Assembly: GCA_021771815.1 (NCBI GenBank)
Contig: JAETOE010000036.1
Coordinates: 1 to 34,836, forward strand
DNA: 34,836 bases
Origin: Roseburia hominis
Lineage (GTDB): Bacteria > Bacillota > Clostridia > Lachnospirales > Lachnospiraceae
Direction of reading: 5' to 3'
The translations under genes were made by a program, and so were the position numbers. Within the stretch, counting starts at the first letter, position 1, and each line of letters opens with the position of its first letter. The notes under the pieces are model-generated. The model saw nothing but the letters and a program-made list of their open reading frames with translations. It ran no database searches and was not told where the DNA came from. Shown here in pieces: positions 1-8,185 of this stretch.

Positions 1-1
1 G

Positions 2-85
2 ATCGCAGATGTAGCGGAGAAAAGTATGGAAGAGATCAAAGTTATCATCGAGAAAAGGGAGGCGGTATTGGCTGATAAAAATTGA
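2..85 (+). CDS. C-terminal end of an unknown protein (5' truncated by window edge)
   Basis: The second forward frame is open from the window edge to a TGA at 83-85 and encodes 27 residues rich in Glu, Lys, Ile and Val, as expected for a C-terminal amphipathic helix (it contains SMEEIKVIIEKREAVLADKN). It stops just before the strong rnpB promoter, as a real upstream gene would. Too little is present to name it, and the possibility that it is only a chance open frame remains. Confidence 0.45.
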   Translation: MADVAEKSMEEIKVIIEKREAVLADKN

Positions 86-87
86 TT

Positions 88-116
88 TTGACATTTTAAG
101 GGATGCAACGTATAAT
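88..116 (+). promoter_or_regulatory. Sigma-A-type promoter of rnpB
   Basis: TTGACA at 88-93 and TATAAT at 111-116, both perfect consensus, are separated by exactly 17 bases. The predicted start near 123-125 lies a few bases before the P1 helix of RNase P RNA, which suits a strongly and constitutively expressed stable RNA. Confidence 0.85.
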
Positions 117-130
117 GTTATCTGTTATGT

Positions 131-591
131 CATGATAAGTAGGGCAAATGATCGCGGCCCGGTGACAAAGCTGTGGGAATCCAGAGGTTCTTGCAGCTTT
201 GTCGCCGGGGTGAGGAAAGTCCGGGCTTCACAGGGCAGGATGCCGGATAACGTCCGGTGGAGGCGACTCCAAGGATAGTGCAACAGAAATATACCGCCCG
301 TTGCAGCCTCGGTTGCAATGGAAGAATCCGTAAGGATTCTTCGACCCGCCCGTTTAAGGGCGGGTTGGTAAGGGTGGAAGGGCAGTGTAAGAGACTACCG
401 CCTCTCTGGTAACAGCGGGGGCACATGTAAACCCCATCCGAAGCAAGACCGAATCAAAGCGTTGACGCGGCCCGCCAGCTTTAGGTAGGTTGCTTGAGGT
501 GGCTGGCAACAGCCATCCTAGATAGATGATCATTCCGACTGCGGCTTGCCGCAGTTTAGACATAACCCGGCTTATCGCTCTGCTTATCATT
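131..591 (+). ncRNA. rnpB: RNase P RNA (bacterial type A)
   Basis: This is the catalytic RNA that trims tRNA 5' leaders. The conserved core is visible: GAGGAAAGTCCGGGCTTCACAGGGCAGG near 213-240, CCGGATAACGTCCGG, ACAGAAATATACCGCC near 284-299, GGTAAGGGTGGAA near 365, and the AAACCCCATCCGAAGCAAGACCGA block near 430. The ends pair as the P1 helix: ATGATAAG at 132-139 with CTTATCAT at 583-590. The long P3-like arm near 165-205 and the P4 halves fit the ancestral type A fold. Long antisense frames across this stretch are artefacts. The exact ends are uncertain by a few bases. Confidence 0.95.
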
Positions 592-613
592 ACATATAAT
601 ATAGCGTTTAGAG

Positions 614-640
614 AGAACGCCTGTCAGGCGTTCTTTTTTC
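614..640 (+). terminator. Intrinsic terminator of rnpB
   Basis: AGAACGCC at 614-621 pairs with GGCGTTCT at 627-634 around a five-base loop, followed directly by a T-run to 639. It lies about 22 bases after the P1 helix of RNase P RNA. Confidence 0.9.
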
Positions 641-688
641 GTCCGTTAATAATTTGATGAAATACAATATGGATTAGATATAGAAGGT

Positions 689-717
689 TTGAAACATAGA
701 ACAAAATGTTGTATGAT
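689..717 (+). promoter_or_regulatory. Probable promoter of the PilT-like gene
   Basis: TTGAAA at 689-694 and TATGAT at 712-717 have a 17-base spacer. Transcription would begin near 724, giving the downstream gene an unusually long untranslated leader of about 185 bases. A second good -10 (TATAAT, 848-853) lies nearer the gene but has no convincing -35. Confidence 0.55.
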
Positions 718-758
718 GTAATGAGTGTAAGCGAGTCAACGTGCTTGTATGATTGACG

Positions 759-791
759 GCGCTAGATGTCCGGTGGACATCTGCTCAGCGC
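759..791 (+). promoter_or_regulatory. Hairpin in the leader of the PilT-like gene
   Basis: AGATGTCC (764-771) pairs perfectly with GGACATCT (775-782), and an outer GCGCT (759-763) pairs with AGCGC (787-791) across a four-base bulge on the 3' side. A second hairpin, CGTGTGC with GCACACG, lies near 826-846. Neither is followed by a T-run, so this looks like a structured 5' leader rather than a terminator. I do not recognise it as a known riboswitch. Confidence 0.5.
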
Positions 792-907
792 GGACTGAAA
801 CGGAGTGCAGACGGCGAATGCCGATCGTGTGCTGCTTTCGCACACGGTATAATGAGTGAAAACGATACGATGATATTGTAACGGTGCAGATAAAAGGGGT
901 GTGGTAA

Positions 908-1975
908 ATGGAAAGAGAAAACGCATTAAAGAGATTGCGGGAAATCATAACTCAGGCGATGGAACAGGGGGCTTCAGATGTACATCTGGCGTCCGGGTGC
1001 AAGGTGTACCGGCGCGTGGACGGCAGGCTGCTGCCGACAGAGGAAGAGGCGGACGATGCATGGCTTGCCGCGCTTTGCGGGGGACTGTTTACGGATGCGC
1101 AGATGGAGCGGTTCGGGCAGACCGGGGAAGCGGAGACAGGTTACACGCTTACAGAGTGCTGCAGGATGCGGGTGAATCTATGCCGGCAGCAGGGCGGCTA
1201 TGCGCTGGCGTTAAGGTTGCTGCCGCTTGCGCCTCCTGCGCCGAAGGAGCTTGGCATACCGGACGCGGCGGAACGGCTTGCACGGGAGAAAAGCGGACTT
1301 ATTCTTGTGACGGGAGCAGCGGGGAGCGGCGTGACGACAACGCTTGCAGCTCTTGTGGGAGCACTCGCGGCAAATGAAACGCGGACGATTCTCACGATAG
1401 AAAAGCCGATAGAATATATGTACGGACAATGTAATTCACTAGTGCTGCAGCGGGAAATCGGAAAAGACAGCGTTTCTTACGAGAGCGCGCTTTTGGCAGC
1501 GGGCAAGCAGGATGCGGATGTCATTCTTATGAGTGAACTTTGTGATGCGGCAAGCGTATCTCTCGCGATTTCAGCAGCGGAATCGGGCTGTCTGGTATTT
1601 GCGGCATGCCGGGAACCGGGGATAGATGCAGCGTTAGAGCGTGTGATAAGAATAGGCGGCGAGTCAGAGAAGACAGCACAGAGACTTGCGGGCGTACTAA
1701 AGGGCGCGCTTGCGCAGAAGCTGCTTCCGGCGGAAGGCGGCGGGCGCGTCGCAGCGTTTGAACTGCTTCTGGCGGGTCCTGCGTCGCGGAATATGATCGC
1801 GCAAGGCAGAATCAGTCAGTTGGCGGGACTTGCGCAGTCGGAGAGCAGAGACGGCATAGAACTGCTGGACGACGCGATTTATAATCTCTACATGAGGAGC
1901 CGTATTTCTTCGGAGACGGCGGTTCTGTACGCAAACGATGTCCAGGATATGCAGCGGAAGGTACAACTGTTTTAG
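908..1975 (+). CDS. PilT/GspE-family secretion ATPase homologue with degenerate nucleotide site
   Basis: The 355-residue product has the length and layout of PilT, the ATPase that retracts type IV pili: an N-terminal domain starting ASDVHL (residues 22-27), then the RecA-like domain. The family motifs are altered. The P-loop reads GAAGSGVTTT (136-145) with Val142 where Lys is expected. The Asp box reads TIEKPIEY with Lys166 instead of Asp. Walker B (DADVILMSELCD, 202-213) keeps Glu210, but the His box after it is replaced by FAACREPG. The C-terminal part (VAAFELLLAGPASRNMI) matches PilT well. No other pilus genes are visible nearby. It may be a regulatory or ATP-independent paralogue, or a gene in decay, although the frame is intact. 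The ATG follows GGGGTGTGG. Confidence 0.8.
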   Translation: MERENALKRLREIITQAMEQGASDVHLASGCKVYRRVDGRLLPTEEEADDAWLAALCGGLFTDAQMERFGQTGEAETGYTLTECCRMRVNLCRQQGGYALALRLLPLAPPAPKELGIPDAAERLAREKSGLILVTGAAGSGVTTTLAALVGALAANETRTILTIEKPIEYMYGQCNSLVLQREIGKDSVSYESALLAAGKQDADVILMSELCDAASVSLAISAAESGCLVFAACREPGIDAALERVIRIGGESEKTAQRLAGVLKGALAQKLLPAEGGGRVAAFELLLAGPASRNMIAQGRISQLAGLAQSESRDGIELLDDAIYNLYMRSRISSETAVLYANDVQDMQRKVQLF

Positions 1976-2020
1976 TTTCTAACCAAAGTATAAAATGTTT
2001 CTTAAAAGACAATAGAACGG

Positions 2021-2049
2021 TTGACACGTTATTTTTCCGGGCTTACCAT
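2021..2049 (+). promoter_or_regulatory. Possible promoter of the zinc-ribbon/DUF5685/J-domain cluster
   Basis: A perfect TTGACA at 2021-2026 is followed after 17 bases by TACCAT (2044-2049), a weaker -10. It stands 32 bases before the first gene of the cluster. Confidence 0.5.
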
Positions 2050-2080
2050 TATTTCATGAATTTGAAAGGCGGGAATGCGT

Positions 2081-2488
2081 ATGAGAGAGAAAATGCAGAG
2101 ATTTATGTCGGGCAGATACGGTGTGGATGAATTGTCGAAGTTTTTGAATATATTCGTGCTGGTGTTTCTGGTGATATCCATGTTTGCCGGATGGCTGCCG
2201 CTGCTTTCCATATTTTACTGGATTGGAATTGTGCTGATGATCTACAACTGCTTCCGCATGTTTTCACGTAATACGTCGAAGCGCTATGAAGAGAATCAGA
2301 AGTTTGTCAATATGCGCTACCGTTATGTAGTAAAGTGGGATCGGATGAAGAAGCGTTTTGCGCAGAGACGCACGCATCGTTTTTACAAGTGCCCGGACTG
2401 CAAACAGACGGTCCGCGTGCCGAAGGGACGCGGCAAGATCTGTATTACCTGTCCGAAGTGCAGGAAAGAATTTGTGCGCAGAAGCTGA
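2081..2488 (+). CDS. Small membrane protein with C-terminal zinc ribbon
   Basis: About 135 residues. Two hydrophobic helices (roughly residues 18-38 and 40-56, FLNIFVLVFLVISMFAG and LLSIFYWIGIVLMIY) are followed by a basic linker and a zinc ribbon with CPDC and CPKC knuckles, ending in basic residues. The Cys pairs suggest a structural zinc site, and the tail is probably cytosolic. The start at 2081 gives a seven-base gap from AAAGGCGGG; the in-frame ATG at 2075 is too close to that site. The DUF5685 gene follows after 33 bases. The type of protein is familiar from Clostridia, but I know no function for it. Its neighbours suggest a shared membrane-linked role with the J-domain protein. Confidence 0.8.
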   Translation: MREKMQRFMSGRYGVDELSKFLNIFVLVFLVISMFAGWLPLLSIFYWIGIVLMIYNCFRMFSRNTSKRYEENQKFVNMRYRYVVKWDRMKKRFAQRRTHRFYKCPDCKQTVRVPKGRGKICITCPKCRKEFVRRS

Positions 2489-2521
2489 CAGGCAATAGCG
2501 GTGGGTGGAGGAGAACACGAT

Positions 2522-3385
2522 ATGTTCGGTTATATCAATATCAACCAGAAGATTATGACGGATGAGGAAAGAAATGCGTATCAGGCGTATTACTGCGGAT
2601 TGTGCCGCAGGCTCAAATCGAATTGCGGAACGAAGGGGCAGATGCTTTTGGACTATGACATGACGTTTCTGATCGTACTGCTGACAGGGCTTTATGAACT
2701 GCCGAACGAATCGTCTGAGATTACCTGTGCGCTGCATCCGACGAAAAAGCGGACCGTGTGGATGAATGAGGCGACCGATTATGCGGCGGATATGAATCTG
2801 ATCCTGGCTTATTATAAGCTCATTGACGACTGGAAGGACGAGAAGGCGTATACGAAGAAAGCGTTCGCGAAGATGCTGGATAAGGACTATTCCCGTGTGA
2901 TGGAGAAGTATCCGAGACAGGTGAAAGCTGTGGAGACGTATATACGAAGGACGGAGGAAGTAGAGAAGAACCAGGAGACGAATCTCGATGCTGTGGCGGG
3001 GCTCACGGGTGAGATGCTCGGAGAAGTATTCTGCTGGCGCGAGGACGAGTGGCGGGACGAACTGCGGACACTTGGGTTCTACATGGGGAAGTTCATTTAC
3101 ATTATGGACGCTTACGAGGACTATGACGCGGATCTTTCCAGGAATGAATACAATCCGCTGACATATGCTATGAAGGAGAGCGAGGGTGATATGGATACCC
3201 TGTGCCGTCTGCTGCTTACCAGCATGATGTCGGAATGTGCAAAGTCCTTTGAGAGGCTTCCGATTCTGCTGCACGCCGATATTTTACGGAATGTCCTTTA
3301 CTCCGGCGTGTGGTCAAAGTATGAATATCTTCAGATCAAGAAGCGGAAGGCAGAAGAGAAAACAAAAAAGAAAGCGCGTAAATAG
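2522..3385 (+). CDS. DUF5685 family protein
   Basis: This 287-residue, mostly helical protein starts MFGYININ and carries the YYCGLC motif near residue 25, with another Cys soon after (LKSNCG) and a CALHP segment later, all of which could bind metal. Two acidic segments, [11 protein letters not shown] and [18 protein letters not shown], lie in predicted helices. The family is uncharacterised as far as I know. The start at 2522 has GGAGGAG about eight bases upstream; an in-frame GTG at 2501 has no such site. The gene ends 14 bases before the J-domain gene, so the two are almost surely cotranscribed. The C-terminus is very Lys-rich. Confidence 0.8.
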   Translation: MFGYININQKIMTDEERNAYQAYYCGLCRRLKSNCGTKGQMLLDYDMTFLIVLLTGLYELPNESSEITCALHPTKKRTVWMNEATDYAADMNLILAYYKLIDDWKDEKAYTKKAFAKMLDKDYSRVMEKYPRQVKAVETYIRRTEEVEKNQETNLDAVAGLTGEMLGEVFCWREDEWRDELRTLGFYMGKFIYIMDAYEDYDADLSRNEYNPLTYAMKESEGDMDTLCRLLLTSMMSECAKSFERLPILLHADILRNVLYSGVWSKYEYLQIKKRKAEEKTKKKARK

Positions 3386-3399
3386 CGAGGGTGCGATTT

Positions 3400-4035
3400 A
3401 TGACAGATCCTTATCAGGTGCTCGGTGTATCACGTGGCGCCTCTGATGATGAAATAAAAAAGGCTTACCGGACATTGAGCAGGAAGTACCATCCGGATGC
3501 CAATATTAATAATCCGAACAAAGCGCAGGCAGAAGAGAAGTTCAAGGAAGTGCAGCAGGCGTATGACCAGATCATGAAAGAGAAGCAGCAGGGAGGCAGT
3601 TACGGCTACGGATACGGCGATCCCTCCGGCGGCTACAGCTACGGCGGGAGACGCAGCTATCAGAGTCAGAGTGATTCCCCGAAGATGCAGGCTGCAGCCA
3701 ATTATATTGCGAACCGTCATTATGCGGAAGCACTCAATGCCCTAAATGAGATTCCGTTTGGGGAGAGAAGGGCGCGCTGGTACTATTTCAGCGCAATCGC
3801 CAATCAGGGAACCGGCAATAATATCATCGCGATGGAACACGCAAAGCGGGCGGTGGAGATGGAACCGAGCAACATGGAATACCGTCAGTTTTTGCAGCAT
3901 CTGCAGTATGGCGGTACGTGGTATACGAATATGGGAAGCGAGTATGACCGCCCGTATTCGAGCGCGGGAAACTGGTGCTTAAGTATGCTGTTTTTAAATA
4001 TGCTCTGTAATTGCTGCTGTTTCCGTCCGTTTTAG
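3400..4035 (+). CDS. J-domain protein with TPR-like C-terminal region
   Basis: The first 65 residues form a J-domain ([20 protein letters not shown], then KYHPD with the HPD triad), so it should recruit and stimulate DnaK. A Gly/Tyr/Ser-rich linker with YGYGYGD-type repeats follows, then helical TPR-like repeats ([20 protein letters not shown] and [20 protein letters not shown]). It ends in a hydrophobic stretch with clustered cysteines, [11 protein letters not shown]. It lacks the zinc domain of classical DnaJ. The 211-residue protein starts at an ATG about seven bases after GAGGGTG. It follows the DUF5685 gene by 14 bases. The terminal Cys cluster could bind metal or membrane; nothing here proves either. 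Confidence 0.85.
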   Translation: MTDPYQVLGVSRGASDDEIKKAYRTLSRKYHPDANINNPNKAQAEEKFKEVQQAYDQIMKEKQQGGSYGYGYGDPSGGYSYGGRRSYQSQSDSPKMQAAANYIANRHYAEALNALNEIPFGERRARWYYFSAIANQGTGNNIIAMEHAKRAVEMEPSNMEYRQFLQHLQYGGTWYTNMGSEYDRPYSSAGNWCLSMLFLNMLCNCCCFRPF

Positions 4036-4125
4036 TGCACTTTTTTCTGATATGTGTTATACTTTTATAGTAGAAGGAAGATGGGATATGCTATGAGGAG
4101 TTGACATGGATTGGAGGAAAGGATA

Positions 4126-4461
4126 ATGGAAGAACGGAGACGGAGTATCAGGACGGAGCTTCATGCAGAGCTTTTGATGAACCGGCTGGGAACGCAGGCC
4201 GAGGAGAAGATCATTATACAGATCTGCGATTTATCGAAAAGCGGAATGGGCTTCATCTGTGAGGGGCAGCTGGAGATGGGAGCCGTGTACGAATGTAGTC
4301 TTATGATATGGACGAAGGAAGTCATACAGGTCTTTGTTAAAATTGTGCGCGCAGAGGAGTTGGAGAACGGATTCCGCTACGGCGGTTTATTTGTTGGTAT
4401 GAATGATCTTGACGCTTACCGGATTCAGGTGTATCAGACGGTGGATGAATATAAACAATAG
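4126..4461 (+). CDS. PilZ domain protein (probable c-di-GMP receptor)
   Basis: The 111-residue protein is essentially one PilZ domain. It has the N-terminal Arg motif (RRRSIR) and DLSKSGMGF, the D/N-x-S-x-x-G motif, which together bind c-di-GMP, followed by the beta-barrel strands. It would act in the cytosol and pass on the c-di-GMP signal, often to motility or surface functions. The ATG at 4126 follows GGAGGAAAGG; the upstream TTG at 4111 overlaps that site and is unlikely. An extended -10 (TGTTATACT, 4055-4063) lies upstream. It is monocistronic and ends at a terminator shared with the convergent araC-type gene. The PilT-like gene upstream is a possible but unproven partner. Confidence 0.85.
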   Translation: MEERRRSIRTELHAELLMNRLGTQAEEKIIIQICDLSKSGMGFICEGQLEMGAVYECSLMIWTKEVIQVFVKIVRAEELENGFRYGGLFVGMNDLDAYRIQVYQTVDEYKQ

Positions 4462-4481
4462 AATACATATATAGACCGGTG

Positions 4482-4520
4482 GCTGTCACACGAGGATTAT
4501 TCCCGCGTGGCAGCTTTTTT
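4482..4520 (+). terminator. Intrinsic terminator after the PilZ gene
   Basis: GCTGTCACACG (4482-4492) pairs with CGCGTGGCAGC (4504-4514) with one wobble and one mismatch, followed by six Ts. It overlaps the last codons of the convergent AraC-type gene. Confidence 0.8.
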
Positions 4521-5270
4521 GCGTCGAAACTGCATGGGGGAGATTCCCTCAAGCTGTTTAAAGACGCGGCAGAAGTAATTGGAGTCTGAATAGCCGACGG
4601 AGACAGCGACATCCGCGATTGTAAGACCCCCGAAATGGAGCAGGGTTTTTGCGAGAAAAACCCTGTTTTTTTTGATGTACTGGACCGTGGTGTAGCCTGT
4701 TTCCTTTTTTAAAATCCGATTTACATAAGCTGCAGAAAAGTGAAACGTGTCTGCAATCTGATGCAGGGAAAGCTCTTCGTTAATGTGGAAGATAATATAG
4801 TCTGTGATTTTTGAGACGGTTTCGCTGTGCCGCACGCCGTTGAATTCGCCGGCATAGTAACAGTATGCTTCGACGATCCGGTGCATGATGCGTTCATTCC
4901 TCAGATATTCGATGGGAGCCTCCTCTAGCAGGATTCCGAAATGAGTTGCAATGATGTGGATATGGATGACGGGAATCTGTGAGGAGAGCAGCGAGACGCG
5001 CAGCGTGGAATTTAATAGCGAGCCGAAAAAGCGGAGCTGTTCGTCGGGGACATCCGGGATTCTTACGATAAGATCCAGATAATCTTCGGGATTACGTGAA
5101 AAACTGTCGAGAACCTGCACGGCCTGCTCATAATTTCCGGCCGCGACATGGGATATCAGTTTTTTCTCTAGAGAGTACCGCTTGAAAACGGATTCCTGGC
5201 TGATGATAGCCTCACGCCGGATAATTTCCTCCTGATTTTGAGCCCGGAAGCTGTCTGCGTCATATTTCAT
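4497..5270 (-). CDS. AraC-family transcriptional regulator
   Basis: The 257-residue product has a C-terminal AraC/XylS double helix-turn-helix (about residues 155-255; SLHQIADTFHFSAAYVNRIL for the first, TIADVAVSVGYSDSNYFCRV and ISPMQFR for the second). The N-terminal 150 residues are a helical sensing region with no family I recognise. It is divergent from the sugar symporter, GH88 and SDR genes and almost certainly controls them in response to a uronate sugar. The intergenic region carries an inverted repeat at the predicted symporter start site. The ATG follows AAAAAGGA. Full length for this family. Confidence 0.88.
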   Translation of the reverse strand: MKYDADSFRAQNQEEIIRREAIISQESVFKRYSLEKKLISHVAAGNYEQAVQVLDSFSRNPEDYLDLIVRIPDVPDEQLRFFGSLLNSTLRVSLLSSQIPVIHIHIIATHFGILLEEAPIEYLRNERIMHRIVEAYCYYAGEFNGVRHSETVSKITDYIIFHINEELSLHQIADTFHFSAAYVNRILKKETGYTTVQYIKKNRVFLAKTLLHFGGLTIADVAVSVGYSDSNYFCRVFKQLEGISPMQFRRKKAATRE

Positions 5271-5347
5271 TTTAGAACCATCCTTTTTGTATCAAAATGT
5301 GCTATTAGTGTTTCCTTTTGTGACTGTTCCCGTCAAAGAGGGACTGT

Positions 5348-5380
5348 TATAATCATAACATAAGTTGTGATTGTGCACAA
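5348..5380 (+). promoter_or_regulatory. Probable -10 and operator of the uronate cluster
   Basis: TATAAT at 5348-5353 is a good -10, with no strong -35, as expected for an activator-dependent promoter. Just after it, AATCATAAC (5351-5359) and GTTGTGATT (5364-5372) form an inverted repeat with one wobble, and TTGTGCACAA (5371-5380) is a perfect palindrome. These are candidate binding sites for the divergent AraC protein or another regulator. Confidence 0.45.
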
Positions 5381-5466
5381 TAAAAGAATGAACATGGCCG
5401 TGACGTTTATGTAAATTGTTAAAAACAGGTGGAATTGCCGTAAGAACGGCAGGAAGAGAGGAAAGA

Positions 5467-6888
5467 ATGGGTTCAAAGCAAAACAAACAAAATGTGCCTC
5501 CGTTTGGACTGAAAGACAAAATCGGCTATATGATGGGCGATTTCGGAAATGATTTTACATTCCTTTTTGCACAGATGTATCTGATGGTGTTCTGTACGGA
5601 TGTATTGGGTATCAGCGCGGGAGTTGTCGGTGTCATTCTGATGTCTGCCCGCATTGTGGATGCGTTTACAGACACGGCGATGGGGCGGATCTGTGATACG
5701 GCAAAGCCGTCAAAGGACGGAAGGTTCCGTGTGTGGATCAAGCGTATGGCGATTCCGATGGGCTTAAGCAGTATGCTCATTTATATGTACTGGGTGAAGG
5801 GATTTCCGATGCCGGTCAAGATTGCATGGGTGCTTGTTACCTATATTATGTGGGGCAGCTTTTTTTATACGGCATGTAATATTCCATACGGAAGTATGTC
5901 CTCGGTGATGACAAACAATGCAAAGGAGCGCGCATCTCTTTCCGTATTCCGTACAGTCGGTGCGGTGATGGCAGGAATGATTATCGGAATGGTGACGCCA
6001 CAGCTTGTGTACCGCGCGAATGAGGCGGGGCAGCAGGTGATCATACCGGAGCGCGTGACGCTTGTCGCCGTGATATATGGCGTTTTGGCGGCGGTATTTT
6101 ATCTGATCTGTTATAAGATGACGACGGAACGCGTTCAGATTAAGGCAGAGAAGGTTTCCGAGAATAAGAGCGTCGGACTTGGCGAGACGTTAAAGCAGCT
6201 TGCGGGCTGTAAGCCGCTGCTTGTTGTTATTGGTGTTGCGATTCTTTTGCTGATCGGAAGCCTGCTGACGAGTACGATGAATACATATCTGTACAAGGAT
6301 TATTTTAACAATACGCAGATCATGGCGCTCGCCAGCCTGACGTCCACGCTGTCCATGCTGCTGATGGCGCCGATTGCTTCAAAGCTTGCGGGAAAGTTCG
6401 GCAAAAAGGAGGTCTGCTCCGCCGGCGTGCTGCTTTCGGCAATCATTTTCATTGCACTGTGGGTGCTGCGGATCAAGTCTCCGGTGGTGTTTATCGTCCT
6501 GATATTTATAAGCAATATCGGAATGGGTCTGATGAGTATGCTGACATGGGCGTTTCTTGCCGACGTGATTGATTATCAGGAAGTTCGCTCGGGACAGCGC
6601 AACGACGGAAGCGTCTACGGAATTTATTCGTTTTCGAGAAAGCTTGCGCAGGCGGCTGCCGGCGGACTCGGCGGTTTTGTGCTGGTGGCGATCGGTTATG
6701 TCAGCTCCGTAGAAGGAATCGAGCAGACGCAGAGCGTCAAGGACGGCATTTACAACTGTTCAACGCTCCTACCGGGCATCTGCTATCTGGCGGTGTTCCT
6801 GCTTCTGTGGCTTGTCTATCCGCTTGGCAAAAAGCAGGTGGATGAAAATGCAAGAGTGCTTGAGGAGAGAAGAGCGGCACAGAAATAA
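5467..6888 (+). CDS. GPH-family (MFS) glycoside/uronide:cation symporter
   Basis: The 473-residue protein has about 12 hydrophobic segments and the glycoside-pentoside-hexuronide family signatures: KDKIGYMMGDFGNDFTF at the N-terminus, DAFTDTAMGRICD in the first cytoplasmic loop, and YQEVRSGQRNDGSVYGIYSF near residue 380. Members such as the glucuronide carrier UidB move sugars or glycosides with H+ or Na+. Given the GH88 and SDR genes behind it, an unsaturated uronyl disaccharide or a uronate is the likely cargo (inference). The ATG at 5467 follows AGAGAGGAAAG. The next gene starts 99 bases downstream and shares direction. Confidence 0.9.
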   Translation: MGSKQNKQNVPPFGLKDKIGYMMGDFGNDFTFLFAQMYLMVFCTDVLGISAGVVGVILMSARIVDAFTDTAMGRICDTAKPSKDGRFRVWIKRMAIPMGLSSMLIYMYWVKGFPMPVKIAWVLVTYIMWGSFFYTACNIPYGSMSSVMTNNAKERASLSVFRTVGAVMAGMIIGMVTPQLVYRANEAGQQVIIPERVTLVAVIYGVLAAVFYLICYKMTTERVQIKAEKVSENKSVGLGETLKQLAGCKPLLVVIGVAILLLIGSLLTSTMNTYLYKDYFNNTQIMALASLTSTLSMLLMAPIASKLAGKFGKKEVCSAGVLLSAIIFIALWVLRIKSPVVFIVLIFISNIGMGLMSMLTWAFLADVIDYQEVRSGQRNDGSVYGIYSFSRKLAQAAAGGLGGFVLVAIGYVSSVEGIEQTQSVKDGIYNCSTLLPGICYLAVFLLLWLVYPLGKKQVDENARVLEERRAAQK

Positions 6889-6987
6889 GTTTTCATTGTT
6901 GCAGTATGTGCGCCGAAGCCGCGCGGAATCGCGGGAAACGTATCCTCTATAAGGAAAGATATCCGCGGCGGCAGAATGGGAGGTAAA

Positions 6988-8172
6988 ATGGTATACGAAA
7001 AATTGACCGCAGAAGAAAAAAAGTGGGTTGACGAAAATGTGCACAAAATAGAAAAAAAGCTTGTGAAGGTGAGAGAGCGTTCCGCGCGCAAAATTCCGTC
7101 GCAGGCTGTGGACGGAGTGCACGACGATAAGGCGGCCGAAGAAGGGCCTTCCGGTATGACGAGAACCTTTTGGACAAACGGTTTCTGGGCAGGGATGATG
7201 TGGCAGTTGTACGATGCGACAAAGGATGAGCGCTATGCAAAGGTCGCACGGTACACGGAGTCAGTTTTAAATCCGTGCCTGCTTGAAATCGAAAGCCATG
7301 ATATCGGCTATCTGTGGCTTCCGGGCTCTGTGCTGGATTACAAAATTACGGGGAATGAGCAGGCGATGGCGGATGGGCTTACAGCGGCAAAATGGCTTGC
7401 GGGGCGCTTTAATCCGGCTTGCGGAGTCATTCGCGCGTGGGGCGGCGGCAACGAGTCGATGCCGCTTGTGAAAGGCGCGCCGCCCGTCCATATGGCGGGA
7501 GCGACCATTATAGACTGTATGCTGAATCTGCCGCTGCTGTACTGGGCGTCGGAGACGTCCGGGGACCCGCGGTTTAAACTGATTGCGATGCGGCACGCGG
7601 ATACGACGAGAAAGCATTTTGTCCGTGAAAACGGCAGCGTGATCCATATCGTTGAGTTTGATCCGGAAAGCGGCGAAGTGAAGACGGACCATGGCGGGCA
7701 GGGCTACGGCAGGGGCTCCTCCTGGACAAGGGGACAGGCGTGGGGACTCTACGGATTCACTTCCAGCTACAGACATACACAGAAAAAGGAATATCTGGAG
7801 ACGGCGGAAAAAATTGCATCGTACTTTATCGCGAATATTCCGGAGAATGGTCTGATACCGTCCGATTTCTGCCAGCCCGAAGAACCGTGGGTGCAGGACG
7901 ACATCGGTGCGTGCGCTGCGGCGTGCGGTCTGATCGAACTGTCGGGACTTGTGCCGGAGGAAACGGGCAGAAATTATCTGGATGCAGCCATAAAAATGCT
8001 GCGCGCGATTGACGAAAAGAGTGCGGACTGGAGTGAGGATACGGACGGAATTACGCAAAACGGGACGACGGGCTATCATATGCCCGGACGGAACATGAAT
8101 TATGTCTATGCCGATTATTTTTATGTCGAGGCGGTGCTAAAGCTTCAGGGAAAAGGCGTTTTTGTATGGTAG
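6988..8172 (+). CDS. Glycoside hydrolase family 88, unsaturated glucuronyl hydrolase
   Basis: The 394-residue protein has the (alpha/alpha)6-barrel pattern of GH88. This enzyme hydrates the double bond of the 4,5-unsaturated uronyl residue left by polysaccharide lyases and so frees a 4-deoxy-5-keto-uronate and the partner sugar. The two expected catalytic Asp residues are Asp105 in SHDIGYLWLPGS and Asp176 in ATIIDCMLNLPLLYWAS. Other family marks are TFWTNGFWAGMMW and GYGRGSSWTRGQAWGLYG. There is no signal peptide, so it is cytosolic and acts after import. The start at 6988 follows GGGAGG by four bases; the in-frame ATG at 6976 overlaps that site. It ends 13 bases before the SDR gene. Glycosaminoglycan or pectin fragments are possible substrates. 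Confidence 0.92.
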   Translation: MVYEKLTAEEKKWVDENVHKIEKKLVKVRERSARKIPSQAVDGVHDDKAAEEGPSGMTRTFWTNGFWAGMMWQLYDATKDERYAKVARYTESVLNPCLLEIESHDIGYLWLPGSVLDYKITGNEQAMADGLTAAKWLAGRFNPACGVIRAWGGGNESMPLVKGAPPVHMAGATIIDCMLNLPLLYWASETSGDPRFKLIAMRHADTTRKHFVRENGSVIHIVEFDPESGEVKTDHGGQGYGRGSSWTRGQAWGLYGFTSSYRHTQKKEYLETAEKIASYFIANIPENGLIPSDFCQPEEPWVQDDIGACAAACGLIELSGLVPEETGRNYLDAAIKMLRAIDEKSADWSEDTDGITQNGTTGYHMPGRNMNYVYADYFYVEAVLKLQGKGVFVW

Positions 8173-8185
8173 ATTGGAGGAGAAA

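Noticed and set aside
130-590. Two long minus-strand open frames across the RNase P RNA
   Set aside because: The sequence carries all conserved RNase P RNA blocks; the frames are chance openings in a GC-rich structured RNA.
848-853. TATAAT as the main promoter of the PilT-like gene
   Set aside because: No acceptable -35 stands 16-18 bases upstream, whereas the 689-717 promoter has both elements at 17-base spacing.
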